A stretch of DNA of 64,000 nucleotides from Proteobacteria bacterium ST_bin14 (GCA_002083655.1 MSXR01000013.1:1-64000), one strand, 5' to 3'. Positions 9,336-17,783 are shown, counted from the stretch's first letter. Notes: generated by a model not told the origin, from the letters alone. Made by a program: numbers and translations.

Positions 9336-10178
9336 TTATTCGCCTTCGACGGCTGCTTCGGGCGTCGCTGCAGCGGCGGCCATTTCAGGCTCTGCGGCAG
9401 CTTCCACCGGGGCTTCTGCAACAGGAGCAGCCAGTGCCTCTTCGGCGGGTGGCTCATCCATCGCTCCCAGATCGCGACCGCTTGCGGCCTGCTGCTGCTG
9501 ACCACCGCGGGTCGCCGCAATCGCAATCGCTTCGCAATACAGGCGGATCGCCCGGCTTGCGTCATCATTGGCGGGGACGGGGAACGCGATACCATCCGGC
9601 GAGACGTTCGAATCAAGGATTGCAACAACCGGGATACCCAGTGTGTTGGCTTCCTTAATCGCCAGCTCTTCCTTGTTCGCGTCGATGACGAACATCACGT
9701 CGGGAATGCCGCCCATGTCGCGAATGCCGCCCAGCGACAGGTCAAGCTTGTCCTTTTCACGGGTAAGCTGAAGGACTTCCTTCTTGGTCAGCCCGGTGGT
9801 GTCACCCGACAGCTGCTCTTCAAGCGTCTTCAGGCGTTTGATCGAACCCGAGATCGTCTTCCAGTTGGTGAGCATGCCGCCCAACCAGCGATGGTTGACA
9901 AAATGCTGGCCCGAACGGCGCGCTGCGTCTGCTACAGGCTCCTGCGCCTGGCGCTTCGTGCCGACGAACAGCACCTTGCCGCCCGACGCGGTCGATGCCG
10001 CGACGAATTCAAGCGCACGTGCAAACAGCGGCACGGTCTGGCTGAGATCAAGGATGTGGACGCCGTTGCGGTCGCCAAAGATATAAGGCTTCATCTTCGG
10101 GTTCCAGCGGTGGGTCTGGTGGCCGAAATGCGCGCCCGTTTCGAGCAATTGCTGCATGGAGACGACTGGTGCCGCCAT
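9336..10178 (-). CDS. rpsB: 30S ribosomal protein S2
   Basis: Small-subunit ribosomal protein. ATG at 10178 gives MAAPVVSMQQLLETGAHFGH, with the S2 signature HQTHRWNPKMKPYIFGDRNG and later VGTKRQAQEP and HRWLGGMLTNWKTI. 280 aa, with an Ala/Glu-rich C-terminal tail (PPAEEALAAPVAEAPVEAAA) of the kind common in alphaproteobacterial S2. The IS1595-type element ends 139 bp upstream of the start codon, so the rpsB promoter lies in 10179-10317 or is affected by the insertion. Confidence 0.97.
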   Translation of the reverse strand: MAAPVVSMQQLLETGAHFGHQTHRWNPKMKPYIFGDRNGVHILDLSQTVPLFARALEFVAASTASGGKVLFVGTKRQAQEPVADAARRSGQHFVNHRWLGGMLTNWKTISGSIKRLKTLEEQLSGDTTGLTKKEVLQLTREKDKLDLSLGGIRDMGGIPDVMFVIDANKEELAIKEANTLGIPVVAILDSNVSPDGIAFPVPANDDASRAIRLYCEAIAIAATRGGQQQQAASGRDLGAMDEPPAEEALAAPVAEAPVEAAAEPEMAAAAATPEAAVEGE

Positions 10179-10309
10179 ATGTATTTCCTTTCCGGTTTGT
10201 CCTCTGGGAAGCAAATATCCGATCGGGCCAAGCCAGACCGAACACCGGTGATGTGCGCTTCCCATGCGGGGTTGAGGCGCGGCGCTTAGCCGAGGTGTAG
10301 GCACAAATC

Positions 10310-10317
10310 AAGGGTTG
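10310..10317. repeat. 8-bp target-site duplication, left copy
   Basis: AAGGGTTG directly outside the left inverted end of the IS1595-type element. It is identical to 12310-12317 on the other side. Eight base pairs is the usual duplication of the IS1595 family. Confidence 0.85.
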
Positions 10318-10342
10318 GGCGTTGTTATATTTCGCGTACCCA
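10318..10342. repeat. Left inverted end of the IS1595-type element
   Basis: 25 bp, imperfectly inverted relative to 12285-12309. The inner portion GTACCCA is identical in both ends. It lies immediately inside the AAGGGTTG duplication. Confidence 0.82.
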
Positions 10343-10370
10343 ATGATTGGAAGTCTGTCGGATGAATGAT

Positions 10371-11150
10371 CTATCGAATCAACCTCTCGGTCTCCGCTTC
10401 GAGAGTATTGATGATACCCTCAACCATGCGAGAGATTTGGTCGAAAGTAGTAACAGCTTCGTAGTCAACCAATCGGCCATTGGAAAAGGAGATATAGCAT
10501 TTGATGATGGCTTTAAATTCAGGATTAGGACCGGTTTCAGTAAGTTTTATGAATATGACTTCATCTTCAGAAATCCATTTCTGAAAGAACGTAAAGTCGC
10601 AGTTGCGTATAGCATAAACGCCGACATCTCGGGGGTTCAATCTCGTTTTGAGATGAATTCTGTGCTTATTGTTATTAGATATTTCAAGAAGCGATCGCAA
10701 GAGATCGTTTCCCTTTCCTTCCTTTTCGTCTCTCCAAAAGGGCTGGAAAGACTCCAATGTGACGTGCAATTGTTTGGGGATGCCAGAATACAGGTTTTTA
10801 CCCTTCGTGGGGCGCAATCTTCGTTGCAGGTCAGCAAGGTTTGTACCGCTGGGGAAATTCGTTTTATCAGGATTGATGCTCCCTACAGAAATAGCGGCGG
10901 CATGAGTGGCCATATCCAGGGAGTTCCGGAGGTCATTAAGGATTCGGTATGCATGACGCCGGATGTCCTCTGTTGGCTGGGACAATATTTTAAGGATACC
11001 GACCTTTTCGAATCGACTGGTGCCCATTCGATAACTGACAGCGTATGGGTGGCTATCGAGGAAAGTAGCGCAAGCTTTCTGGAAATTGTCGATGTCAGCA
11101 TCTGCCCACCGCCAAGTCGATTTAGCATCATCGAAAGCTTTTAGGGTCAC
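10371..11150 (-). CDS. Passenger protein of the IS1595-type element, unknown function
   Basis: 259-aa protein, not recognised as a named family. The visible layout is a helical segment RRHAYRILNDLRNSLDMATH, then LYSGIPKQLHVTLESFQPFW and LLRSLLEISNNNKHRIHL, then a beta-rich C-terminal third. The pattern LRxxLDxAxxA ... LQPF/Y ... LxNxxKHR occurs in many uncharacterised bacterial proteins, from general knowledge. It starts at GTG 11150, overlapping the stop of the 54-aa ORF as GTGA, so it is translated as part of the element's operon. Base composition is clearly more AT-rich than the host genes. The opposite strand is also open over nearly the whole length, but that frame reads less like a protein. 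Confidence 0.72.
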   Translation of the reverse strand: MTLKAFDDAKSTWRWADADIDNFQKACATFLDSHPYAVSYRMGTSRFEKVGILKILSQPTEDIRRHAYRILNDLRNSLDMATHAAAISVGSINPDKTNFPSGTNLADLQRRLRPTKGKNLYSGIPKQLHVTLESFQPFWRDEKEGKGNDLLRSLLEISNNNKHRIHLKTRLNPRDVGVYAIRNCDFTFFQKWISEDEVIFIKLTETGPNPEFKAIIKCYISFSNGRLVDYEAVTTFDQISRMVEGIINTLEAETERLIR

Positions 11151-11311
11151 ACTGCTCCCCGCGGGCGCTGATTTGATATAACTTTATCTATCACCTCATC
11201 GGCCTCGGTGGGGTTTAGTTCGCCAGCGTCGATTAGCTCTTGGGCGGTTTTTCGGAACATCTCCGATTGCCGCTCTTGAGTGAGCTTCTCCTTCTTTTTC
11301 GGCATGGCCAT
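11147..11311 (-). CDS. Small accessory ORF of the IS1595-type element
   Basis: 54 aa, highly charged: begins MAMPKKKEKLTQERQSEMFR and continues TAQELIDAGELNPTEADEV. The ATG at 11311 overlaps the transposase stop by one base (TGATG); a second ATG two codons on (11305) is equally possible. The stop overlaps the GTG of the passenger gene. No domain is recognised; small basic/acidic proteins in this position recur beside IS1595-type transposases, from general knowledge. Function unknown. Confidence 0.62.
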   Translation of the reverse strand: MAMPKKKEKLTQERQSEMFRKTAQELIDAGELNPTEADEVIDKVISNQRPRGAV

Positions 11312-12243
11312 CAGGCTCCGATACGAGTTGTTTGATAGGTGAGCCGCTTGCAGACGATACCCGCCAACAGGCGATCGGCGCGATCCCCATCGTTGCAGCC
11401 AAGAGCCTGACGGTTGCTGTAGCGGAAATCAAATTCCGCAAGATAGCGGTGCAAATGCTTCTCGGAGCAATGCTGATAGATGCCGCGCATCCCGCGCTTG
11501 AAGATGCTGAAAAAACCCTCGACGGTGTTGGTATGCAAATGCGGCTTGTACGCATCGACATACTCCCCACCGAGGTGATTGACGGTGCCGTGACCGGAAA
11601 ACGCATAGGCGAAGTTCCGATAGACCCGCGCCTCGTCGGTCATCAGGAAAGCCTCACGCGACAGGTTCTCCGCGAGGATCGGGCCGATCGACTTTGCGCT
11701 CACGTCGGGCAGCACATAGCTGCGCGCCGCGCCCGAATTGCGGTCGATCAGCGAAAGCACTTTCATCTTGTGTTGGAAGCCGCTGCGCTGGGGCTTCACG
11801 CCCTTGAGGTTGCCGATAAAGGTCTCGTCGGCTTCGACCATGCCGCCGCCCGAACCGAACGGCTCAAAGCCACCCGAGCGCATTGCTTCGCGGATACGGT
11901 GCGACATGAACCAGGCAGTCTTTAGGGTAACGCCAAGGGTGCGGTGGAGCTGGTTGGAGCTGATGCCCTTCTTGCTCCCCGCGATCAGATACATCGCCTG
12001 CAGCCACAGGTTCATGGCGACGTGCGACGATTCGAAAATGGTACCGATTTTCACGGTGAAGGGCTTGCGGCACTGGTAGCACTTGTATGCGCCTACGCGG
12101 GTGCTCTTGCCCTGCATCTTGCTGATGCGCTCCACGCCGCCGCAATGCGGGCAGACCGGACCATTCGGCCAAATCCGCGCCTCTACATAGGCGTAAGCGG
12201 CTTCTTCATTGTGAAAGTGCGGGGCGGAAAGGGCAGATGCCAT
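11311..12243 (-). CDS. IS1595-family (ISXO2-like) transposase
   Basis: 310-aa transposase. The N-terminal zinc ribbon has CPHCGG at about residues 35-40 and CYQC about 20 residues later. The ISXO2-like DDE core follows: EADETFIGNLKG (first Asp), LMTDEARVY (second Asp, equivalent to the TDxxxxY motif) and LHTNTVEGFFSIFKRGMRGI (NxxEGFFS with the terminal acidic residue). HxCSEKHLHRYLAEFDFRYSNR is the usual C-terminal segment. All catalytic residues appear intact. The reading direction is inward from the 12285-12309 end, whose sequence (TTGACG then TAGGGT) could supply a promoter. Confidence 0.95.
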   Translation of the reverse strand: MASALSAPHFHNEEAAYAYVEARIWPNGPVCPHCGGVERISKMQGKSTRVGAYKCYQCRKPFTVKIGTIFESSHVAMNLWLQAMYLIAGSKKGISSNQLHRTLGVTLKTAWFMSHRIREAMRSGGFEPFGSGGGMVEADETFIGNLKGVKPQRSGFQHKMKVLSLIDRNSGAARSYVLPDVSAKSIGPILAENLSREAFLMTDEARVYRNFAYAFSGHGTVNHLGGEYVDAYKPHLHTNTVEGFFSIFKRGMRGIYQHCSEKHLHRYLAEFDFRYSNRQALGCNDGDRADRLLAGIVCKRLTYQTTRIGA

Positions 12244-12284
12244 CGGGTGTCTCCAGATCGTGGATTCACCCTACGTTCCCACTT

Positions 12285-12309
12285 TGGGTACGTCAAGTAT
12301 AATAATGCG
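12285..12309. repeat. Right inverted end of the IS1595-type element
   Basis: 25 bp upstream of the transposase gene; its complement matches 10318-10342 at 19 of 25 positions. Followed directly by the second AAGGGTTG copy. Confidence 0.82.
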
Positions 12310-12317
12310 AAGGGTTG
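12310..12317. repeat. 8-bp target-site duplication, right copy
   Basis: AAGGGTTG, identical to 10310-10317. It runs into TTGACA (12314-12319), a possible -35 box of the pre-insertion sequence. Confidence 0.85.
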
Positions 12318-12426
12318 ACAGTTGGAACATGAGTGGAACATAAAGGGATTGTAGAGCGTACATGGAACGGAAATCCCAGGCCGGATGTTGATTGGTCAGG
12401 GTTTTTGCAACCCTTGGAGTGGTTTG

Positions 12427-12669
12427 ATGATAATTGCCCTGTTCAGCCTCACCCTTTTCGCCGCCGCGCTCTGGGCAATTGTGGCCGTGATCGCGACGAC
12501 ATTGTTGCCGGCCATGCCGCGAATCATCGCGCTTCTGCGATCAGGCCCGATCGATGACCAGCGTGCTGCAATAGTTCCTTATGCAAGCGCTTCGGCGCGC
12601 ACGGTACGGTCAGGCCGTATCATGGCGCCTGCACAACGCCGGGTTGCCCCACTGCGCGCTGCCGCTTGA
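12427..12669 (+). CDS. Small membrane protein, unknown function
   Basis: From ATG 12427, 80 aa with one long hydrophobic helix at residues 2-28 (IIALFSLTLFAAALWAIVAV onward), then a basic soluble tail. No family recognised. A TTGACA at 12314 with ACATAA 17 bases later could be its promoter. The last 50 bp overlap the 3' end of pssA convergently. Could be a spurious ORF, but the hydrophobic N-terminus and host-like codon use favour a gene. Confidence 0.45.
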   Translation: MIIALFSLTLFAAALWAIVAVIATTLLPAMPRIIALLRSGPIDDQRAAIVPYASASARTVRSGRIMAPAQRRVAPLRAAA

Positions 12670-13405
12670 TCCGGGCATAGCTGCGCACGCTGATTGGCAT
12701 CGAAGCGAGATAGACGGCACTGACCAGCGTCAGCGTATGCCACGGCGCCGAAACCAGCGCCGCGCCGACCAGCACCACCGCTGCAATCGCTTCAAACCGG
12801 ATTGAACTGCGCAATCGGAACGATGACCAGCTGAACGTGGCGATGCTCGATACCATCAGCACCGCGACAAAGGCGATCCACGGGGCGACGATCCATGCTG
12901 ATCGGAACACCGCTTCCCCCGTCCAGAACCACAGATACAGCGGCAACATTGCCAGACCCGCCCCGGCTGGTGCGGGAATGCCGGTCAGGAAACCGGCCGA
13001 TTTATGCGGCTGGTCCGACGTGTCGATCGCGGCATTGAAGCGCGCGAGCCGCAACGCGCAGAACACCGCGAATACCAGCGCGCACAGCCAGCCAAGCTGC
13101 GGCAGGGTATTCAGCGACCACAAATACAGGATCAGCCCCGGCGAAACGCCAAACGAGATCGCATCGGACAGCGAATCGAGTTCCGCACCGAATCGGCTTT
13201 CGCCGCGCACCATCCGCGCGATTCGCCCATCCAGCCCGTCAAGAACCCCGGCGATCATGATCATCGTCACCGCCAATTGCCAATCGGCAGAGATCGCAAA
13301 CCTTATTCCTGTCAGCCCTGAACAAAGCGCCAGCGCGGTAACCGCATTGGGCGCCACCGCGCGCAGCGGCAGCCCGCGCACCGGGCGGCGCTGCCCCCCG
13401 TTCAT
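12620..13405 (-). CDS. pssA: CDP-diacylglycerol-serine O-phosphatidyltransferase
   Basis: Membrane enzyme forming phosphatidylserine from CDP-DAG and serine. The CDP-alcohol phosphatidyltransferase signature DG(x2)AR(x8)G(x3)D(x3)D is exact: DGRIARMVRGESRFGAELD followed by SLSD at about residues 58-80. Six to seven hydrophobic helices, 261 aa, matching the PssA type encoded next to psd in many proteobacteria. It is downstream of psd on the same strand with a 67-bp gap, so the two genes probably form the phosphatidylethanolamine operon. Confidence 0.93.
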   Translation of the reverse strand: MNGGQRRPVRGLPLRAVAPNAVTALALCSGLTGIRFAISADWQLAVTMIMIAGVLDGLDGRIARMVRGESRFGAELDSLSDAISFGVSPGLILYLWSLNTLPQLGWLCALVFAVFCALRLARFNAAIDTSDQPHKSAGFLTGIPAPAGAGLAMLPLYLWFWTGEAVFRSAWIVAPWIAFVAVLMVSSIATFSWSSFRLRSSIRFEAIAAVVLVGAALVSAPWHTLTLVSAVYLASMPISVRSYARIKRQRAVGQPGVVQAP

Positions 13406-13472
13406 GAAGCGCCCTTGGCCTGCCCGCCAACGCTTACGCTAACAAAGTTCCCAACGCGGCTTGCAACCGGGC

Positions 13473-14213
13473 TCATTGCGCAATTCCCGAAGGCGTTATG
13501 CCACCGACCCGGCCCAAAACCGTCTCACCCGCCACGCTGCGCTGACCCAGAATGACCTGGCACGCGACATCATCAGGCAAATACACATCAACCCGGCTGC
13601 CAAAGCGAATCAGCCCAATCCGCTGGCCCGAAGCGACCATGTCGCCAGCCTTCACAAAGCCAACAATCCGCCGCGCAATCAGGCCGGCGATCTGGGTAAA
13701 GCCGATCTTGCGGCCATCGCGCCCTTCAACCACGATATGCTGGCGTTCATTCTCATCGCTCGCCTTGTCGAGATCGGCATTCAGGAATTTGCCAGAGATA
13801 TAAATGACCTGGCGGATCGTGCCTGCAATTGGCGTGCGGTTGATGTGCACATCAAACACGCTCATAAAAATGGAAACGCGCACCAACGGGGCGGCCCCAA
13901 GCGCGTTTTCCCCGGCAAGCTCGGGCGGCACCGGCATGCGCTGGATCATCGTGATCAGGCCATCAGCAGGCGCAATGATCAGGTCATCGCCCTGCGGCGT
14001 CACCCGCACCGGATCGCGAAAGAACAGCGCTACCCACACTGTAAGGCCGATCAACGGCCACGTCACAAAATCCCAGACCACCAGAGAAAACAGCGCCACC
14101 GCGCCTGCGATCAGCACATATTTGCGCCCTTCTGGATGCACATCGGGGATCCGCCAGGTAACGCTTGGTGCGTCGGGTGGGGTGTTCGGGGGTGTTTTTT
14201 CGGGCAATGCCAT
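13473..14213 (-). CDS. psd: Phosphatidylserine decarboxylase
   Basis: Pyruvoyl-dependent enzyme converting phosphatidylserine to phosphatidylethanolamine. It is the short, archaeal-like Psd type: two N-terminal hydrophobic helices (YVLIAGAVALFSLVVWDFVT), FFRDPVR, APADG, FMSVFDVHINRTPIAG and near the C-terminus the autocleavage site RFGSRVDVYLP, where the Ser of GS becomes the pyruvoyl group. The preferred ATG at 14213 gives 246 aa; an ATG at 14228 adds five residues, and the far upstream ATG at 14378 would run into the icd start and is rejected. Divergent from icd. Confidence 0.93.
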   Translation of the reverse strand: MALPEKTPPNTPPDAPSVTWRIPDVHPEGRKYVLIAGAVALFSLVVWDFVTWPLIGLTVWVALFFRDPVRVTPQGDDLIIAPADGLITMIQRMPVPPELAGENALGAAPLVRVSIFMSVFDVHINRTPIAGTIRQVIYISGKFLNADLDKASDENERQHIVVEGRDGRKIGFTQIAGLIARRIVGFVKAGDMVASGQRIGLIRFGSRVDVYLPDDVACQVILGQRSVAGETVLGRVGGITPSGIAQ

Positions 14214-14364
14214 CGTTCTGCTGTACATTGCGCAGTGCAGCACTTCAATGCGCGCACCGGAAACAGCCACAAAGCCACGATTCAGACGCTGTAGAGGTTG
14301 ATCACCGCCTGCCTTCATCCTAGACGGCGGTGATATTCCCTCCCCAAGGACAGGCGAGCAATCG

Positions 14365-15579
14365 ATGGCGAAAATCAAGGTGAAGACGCCCGTCGTCGAA
14401 ATCGACGGCGATGAGATGACCCGGATTATCTGGCAGTGGATCCGCGAGCGCCTTATCCTTCCCTATCTCGACATCGACCTCGATTATTACGACCTGGGCG
14501 TCGAGAAGCGCGACGAAACGGACGACAAGATCACCGTGGAAAGCGCGCGCGCGATCCTGAAATACGGCGTCGGCGTCAAATGCGCGACGATCACCCCGGA
14601 TGAAGACCGGGTGAAGGAATTCAACCTCAAGAAAATGTGGAAATCGCCCAACGGCACCATCCGCAACATTTTGGGCGGCACGATTTTCCGCGAACCCATC
14701 GTCATCAAGAACGTCCCCCGCCTGATCCCCAACTGGACGCACCCGATCGTGGTCGGCCGCCATGCCTTTGGCGATCAATACCGCGCGACCGACTTCCTCG
14801 TCCCCGGCCCCGGCAAATTGCGGATGGTGTTCGAAGGCGACGACGGCACCGTCATCGACCGGGAAGTATTCCAATACCCATCGCCTGGCGTTGCGCTGGC
14901 GATGTACAATCTTGACGATTCGATCCGCGATTTTGCCCGCGCATCGATGCATTATGGCCTCAATCTGAAATGGCCGGTCTATCTGTCGACCAAGAACACC
15001 ATTCTGAAAGCCTATGACGGCCGCTTCAAGGATTTGTTTGCTGAGGTTTTTGAAAGCGAATTCAAGGATAAGTTCAAGGAAGCTGGCATTGTTTACGAAC
15101 ACCGGCTGATCGACGACATGGTTGCCTCCGCGTTGAAGTGGCACGGCGAATTTGTGTGGGCGTGCAAGAATTATGACGGCGATGTGCAGTCAGATCAGGT
15201 CGCGCAAGGGTTTGGCTCGCTGGGGCTGATGACGTCGGTGTTGCTGACGCCGGATGGCAAAACGGTGGAAGCAGAGGCGGCGCACGGCACCGTCACCCGC
15301 CATTTCCGCCAGCACGAGCAGGGCAAGGCGACATCCACCAACCCGATCGCATCGATTTTCGCATGGACCGGCGGGTTGAAATATCGCGGCAAGTTCGATG
15401 GCACGCCAGAAGTAACGGCCTTTGCCGAAACGCTGGAGCGGGTGTGCATCAAGACGGTCGAAGACGGCCATATGACCAAAGATCTGGCACTGCTGATCGG
15501 CCCTAACCAACCCTGGATGACGACTGAACAGTTTTTCGAACAGGTTCGCGTCAACCTTGAAGCCGCGATGGGTGTTTGA
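14365..15579 (+). CDS. icd: NADP-dependent isocitrate dehydrogenase
   Basis: TCA-cycle enzyme, isocitrate to 2-oxoglutarate with NADPH. The protein (404 aa) is the homodimeric eukaryote-like type: VEIDGDEMTRIIWQ, CATITPDEDRVKEF, the SPNGTIRNILGGTIFREPI substrate loop, the long WPVYLSTKNTILKAYDGRFK signature, YEHRLIDDMVA and GTVTRHFRQHEQG. This type is common in alphaproteobacteria. Start ATG 14365 lies 151 bp from psd; the intergenic stretch should carry both divergent promoters. Confidence 0.97.
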   Translation: MAKIKVKTPVVEIDGDEMTRIIWQWIRERLILPYLDIDLDYYDLGVEKRDETDDKITVESARAILKYGVGVKCATITPDEDRVKEFNLKKMWKSPNGTIRNILGGTIFREPIVIKNVPRLIPNWTHPIVVGRHAFGDQYRATDFLVPGPGKLRMVFEGDDGTVIDREVFQYPSPGVALAMYNLDDSIRDFARASMHYGLNLKWPVYLSTKNTILKAYDGRFKDLFAEVFESEFKDKFKEAGIVYEHRLIDDMVASALKWHGEFVWACKNYDGDVQSDQVAQGFGSLGLMTSVLLTPDGKTVEAEAAHGTVTRHFRQHEQGKATSTNPIASIFAWTGGLKYRGKFDGTPEVTAFAETLERVCIKTVEDGHMTKDLALLIGPNQPWMTTEQFFEQVRVNLEAAMGV

Positions 15580-15593
15580 CCTCCGGCTGGGTG

Positions 15594-15797
15594 ATGGCAG
15601 CGGCGGGGATGCTCGCCGCTGCGTGCCCAGCCGCCATTTTGGCGCAACCAATTTCTGCGGGTTGGCATGAAAACTTGCCGGAGCTTATGCTTCGGGCTGA
15701 CATTCCGGGCCGTAATGTCGATCTGATGAGCAAAAAAGCCCCGACAGTTACCGCATTCCGCTGGGTGACAAGCGCATCGCCAACGACGAACGGCTGA
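15594..15797 (+). pseudogene. Possible small secreted protein, apparently frameshifted
   Basis: After icd there is an open frame with a signal-peptide-like start (MAAAGMLAAACPAAILAQ) followed by ISAGWHENLPELMLRADIPG. At the run of six A at 15732-15737 the frame continues as a less protein-like tail to 15797. Adding one A would give SKKSPDSYRIPLGDKRIAND and end at 15814, which reads more naturally. No family recognised. Either a decayed gene, a sequence error, or no gene at all. Confidence 0.3.
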
Positions 15798-15910
15798 GGC
15801 TGACCTTTAAATAGCATATTCAGTGGGTGGGATAACGCCAGCCCCCGGAAGCGCCTGCCGCGTTGCACAACATGAGTGCAACCTCAGCCAATCCCCGCTA
15901 GTCTGCGCCA

Positions 15911-17692
15911 ATGCCCATTGGATTAGACAATAACGGCTTTTCAGACGCCCTCGTCATTCTGGGCGCCGCAGGATTGGTGATTCCGGCATTTACGCGGGCA
16001 AAGATCAGCCCGATTATCGGCTTCATCCTGGTCGGCGTGCTGGCGGGCCCAAGCGGATTTGGCCGGCTGGTCGTCGATTATCCGTGGCTGTCGCACCTGA
16101 CGATCAGCGACCGCGCGGCGATTGACCCGTTTGCCGAGTTCGGCATCATCCTGCTGCTATTTTCCATCGGCCTCGAACTCTCGTTCAAGCGGCTATGGTC
16201 GATGCGCAGCGATGTGTTCGGCGTGGGTGCTGCCGAAATGATCTCCTCCGGGCTGGTCATCGGTATCGCGATCCACCTGCTTGGCCAGTCCTGGCCGGAG
16301 GCGATCACGCTGGGGCTGGCGCTTGCATTATCATCCACTGCGCTGGTGGTGCCGATCGCGGGCGCGGCCAGCGTTATCGGGCGGGCAGCATTTTCGATGC
16401 TGTTGTTTGAAGATCTGGCGCTGGTGCCGTTGTTATTCGTGCTTGCCGCACTGGCACCGGGCGCGTCAGGCAACGGCCTTGCGGTGGTGGGGCTTGTCGG
16501 TGGCGGCATTTTGACGATTACCGCCATCTTTGTGGGCGGGCGCATCCTGCTCCCCCGGCTGTTCGCGCAAGCGGCCCGCACCAAAAGCCCTGAATTGTTT
16601 TTGGCAGCATCGTTGCTCGTCGTCATTGTCGCCAGCCTGGCGACGACGGCGGCGGGGCTATCACCGATTGTCGGTGCGCTGCTGGCGGGCCTGCTGATTG
16701 CCGAAACTGATTATCGCAGCGAGGTGGAGGTGATTACCGCGCCGTTTCGCGGGCTGGCACTTGGCGTGTTTCTCATCACGGTTGGGATGAGCCTTGATCT
16801 GAAGCTGGTGTTTGAAAACTGGGGCGCGCTGGTCGCCGGGCTTGCCGGGGTCGTCGCGGTGAAGGCAATCGTCACCGCGCTGCTGCTGAAAGTGAATGGC
16901 CAGCGCAATGCGGTGGCCGCCGAAACCGGGCTGTTGATGGGCAGCCCGTCCGAAACGACGCTGATCGTCCTTGGCGCGGCGGCACAGGTGCAACTGATCG
17001 GCCCGGCAACGCTGAACTATTGGCAGACGGTGACAGCACTTGGCTTGACGCTCACGCCATTGCTCGCGTGGATTGGCCGACAGGCCGCGCAGCGGATCGA
17101 GCGGCGTTCGGGCACGGGCCTTGGGGACATTGCCGTGCCGCCGGAAGGGCCCGGTGCCGTGATTATAGGCTTTGGCCGGGTTGGGCGCATGGTGGCTGAT
17201 ATGCTGACGGTGCATCACCAGCCCTATCTGGCGGTTGAGGCGGATATTGATGTGTTCATCGCCGCGCGGCGCGAAGGCTATCCGATTATTTTTGGCGATG
17301 TCGCGCGGCCTGAACTGGTCGACCGGCTGAACCTGGGGCGGGCGAGTGCGCTGATCCTGACAATGGATGATCCGGTGTTGACCGTGCGACTAACCGAGCG
17401 CGTTCGCGGCTGGGTGCCAGAACTTACCATTGTCGCCCGCGCACGCGACGTGGACCATGCAGCAGAGCTTTACCGTGTCGGCGTAACCGATGCAGTGCCA
17501 GAAACGCTGGAAAGTTCGCTGCAGCTATCCGAGGCGGTGTTGACTGACATGGGCATTGCGGTGGGACCGGTGATTGCATCGATCCACGAAAAGCGCGATG
17601 AATTGCGCAAGGAAATCAAAAACGCCGCCGGAATCGAGCGGGCACCCCGCTTTCGTCGACTGCGCGACAGGGATCAGGATCGTCCGGCCTGA
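15911..17692 (+). CDS. Kef-type monovalent cation:proton antiporter (CPA2) with TrkA-N domain
   Basis: 593-aa inner-membrane transporter. About residues 1-390 form the Na+/H+-exchanger domain with roughly 12 helices (PIIGFILVGVLAGPSGFG near the start, LLFSIGLELSFKRLW, LALSSTALVVPI). About residues 415-540 form a RCK/TrkA-N regulatory Rossmann domain starting AVIIGFGRVGRMVADML and continuing GDVARPELVDRLNLGRASAL. The layout matches the KefB/KefC/YbaL group, which couple K+ efflux to proton entry, often in stress protection. The substrate ion cannot be told from sequence. A weak hairpin with stem GCGTGTTTT/AAAACATGC lies just after the stop (17696-17720). Confidence 0.9.
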   Translation: MPIGLDNNGFSDALVILGAAGLVIPAFTRAKISPIIGFILVGVLAGPSGFGRLVVDYPWLSHLTISDRAAIDPFAEFGIILLLFSIGLELSFKRLWSMRSDVFGVGAAEMISSGLVIGIAIHLLGQSWPEAITLGLALALSSTALVVPIAGAASVIGRAAFSMLLFEDLALVPLLFVLAALAPGASGNGLAVVGLVGGGILTITAIFVGGRILLPRLFAQAARTKSPELFLAASLLVVIVASLATTAAGLSPIVGALLAGLLIAETDYRSEVEVITAPFRGLALGVFLITVGMSLDLKLVFENWGALVAGLAGVVAVKAIVTALLLKVNGQRNAVAAETGLLMGSPSETTLIVLGAAAQVQLIGPATLNYWQTVTALGLTLTPLLAWIGRQAAQRIERRSGTGLGDIAVPPEGPGAVIIGFGRVGRMVADMLTVHHQPYLAVEADIDVFIAARREGYPIIFGDVARPELVDRLNLGRASALILTMDDPVLTVRLTERVRGWVPELTIVARARDVDHAAELYRVGVTDAVPETLESSLQLSEAVLTDMGIAVGPVIASIHEKRDELRKEIKNAAGIERAPRFRRLRDRDQDRPA

Positions 17693-17783
17693 TTTGCGTG
17701 TTTTAATCGCAAAAACATGCTGCCCGCGCCGTTCACCACGGCTGCGCACATGGGCTTAACCGCGCGAGCGCATTTTTCAGGCC

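Larger units (their letters stand above)
10318..12309 (-). mobile_element. Complete IS1595-family insertion element with passenger genes
   Basis: A 1992-bp element bounded by imperfect 25-bp inverted ends at 10318-10342 (begins GGCGTTGTTATATTTCGCG) and 12285-12309 (complement begins CGCATTATTATACTTGACG), matching at 19 of 25 positions with an identical inner GTACCCA. Both ends are flanked by the direct repeat AAGGGTTG. Inside, all on the minus strand, are the transposase, a 54-aa ORF and a 259-aa passenger gene. The exact target duplication points to a fairly recent insertion into the region between rpsB and the 12427 gene. The IS1595 family is known to include members carrying passenger genes; the name of the closest IS was not determined. 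Confidence 0.88.

Noticed and set aside
10347..11144. 265-codon plus-strand ORF opposite the IS passenger gene
   Set aside because: The minus frame overlaps the upstream ORF stop as GTGA and has family-like motifs; the plus frame lacks recognisable motifs and ribosome-binding context.
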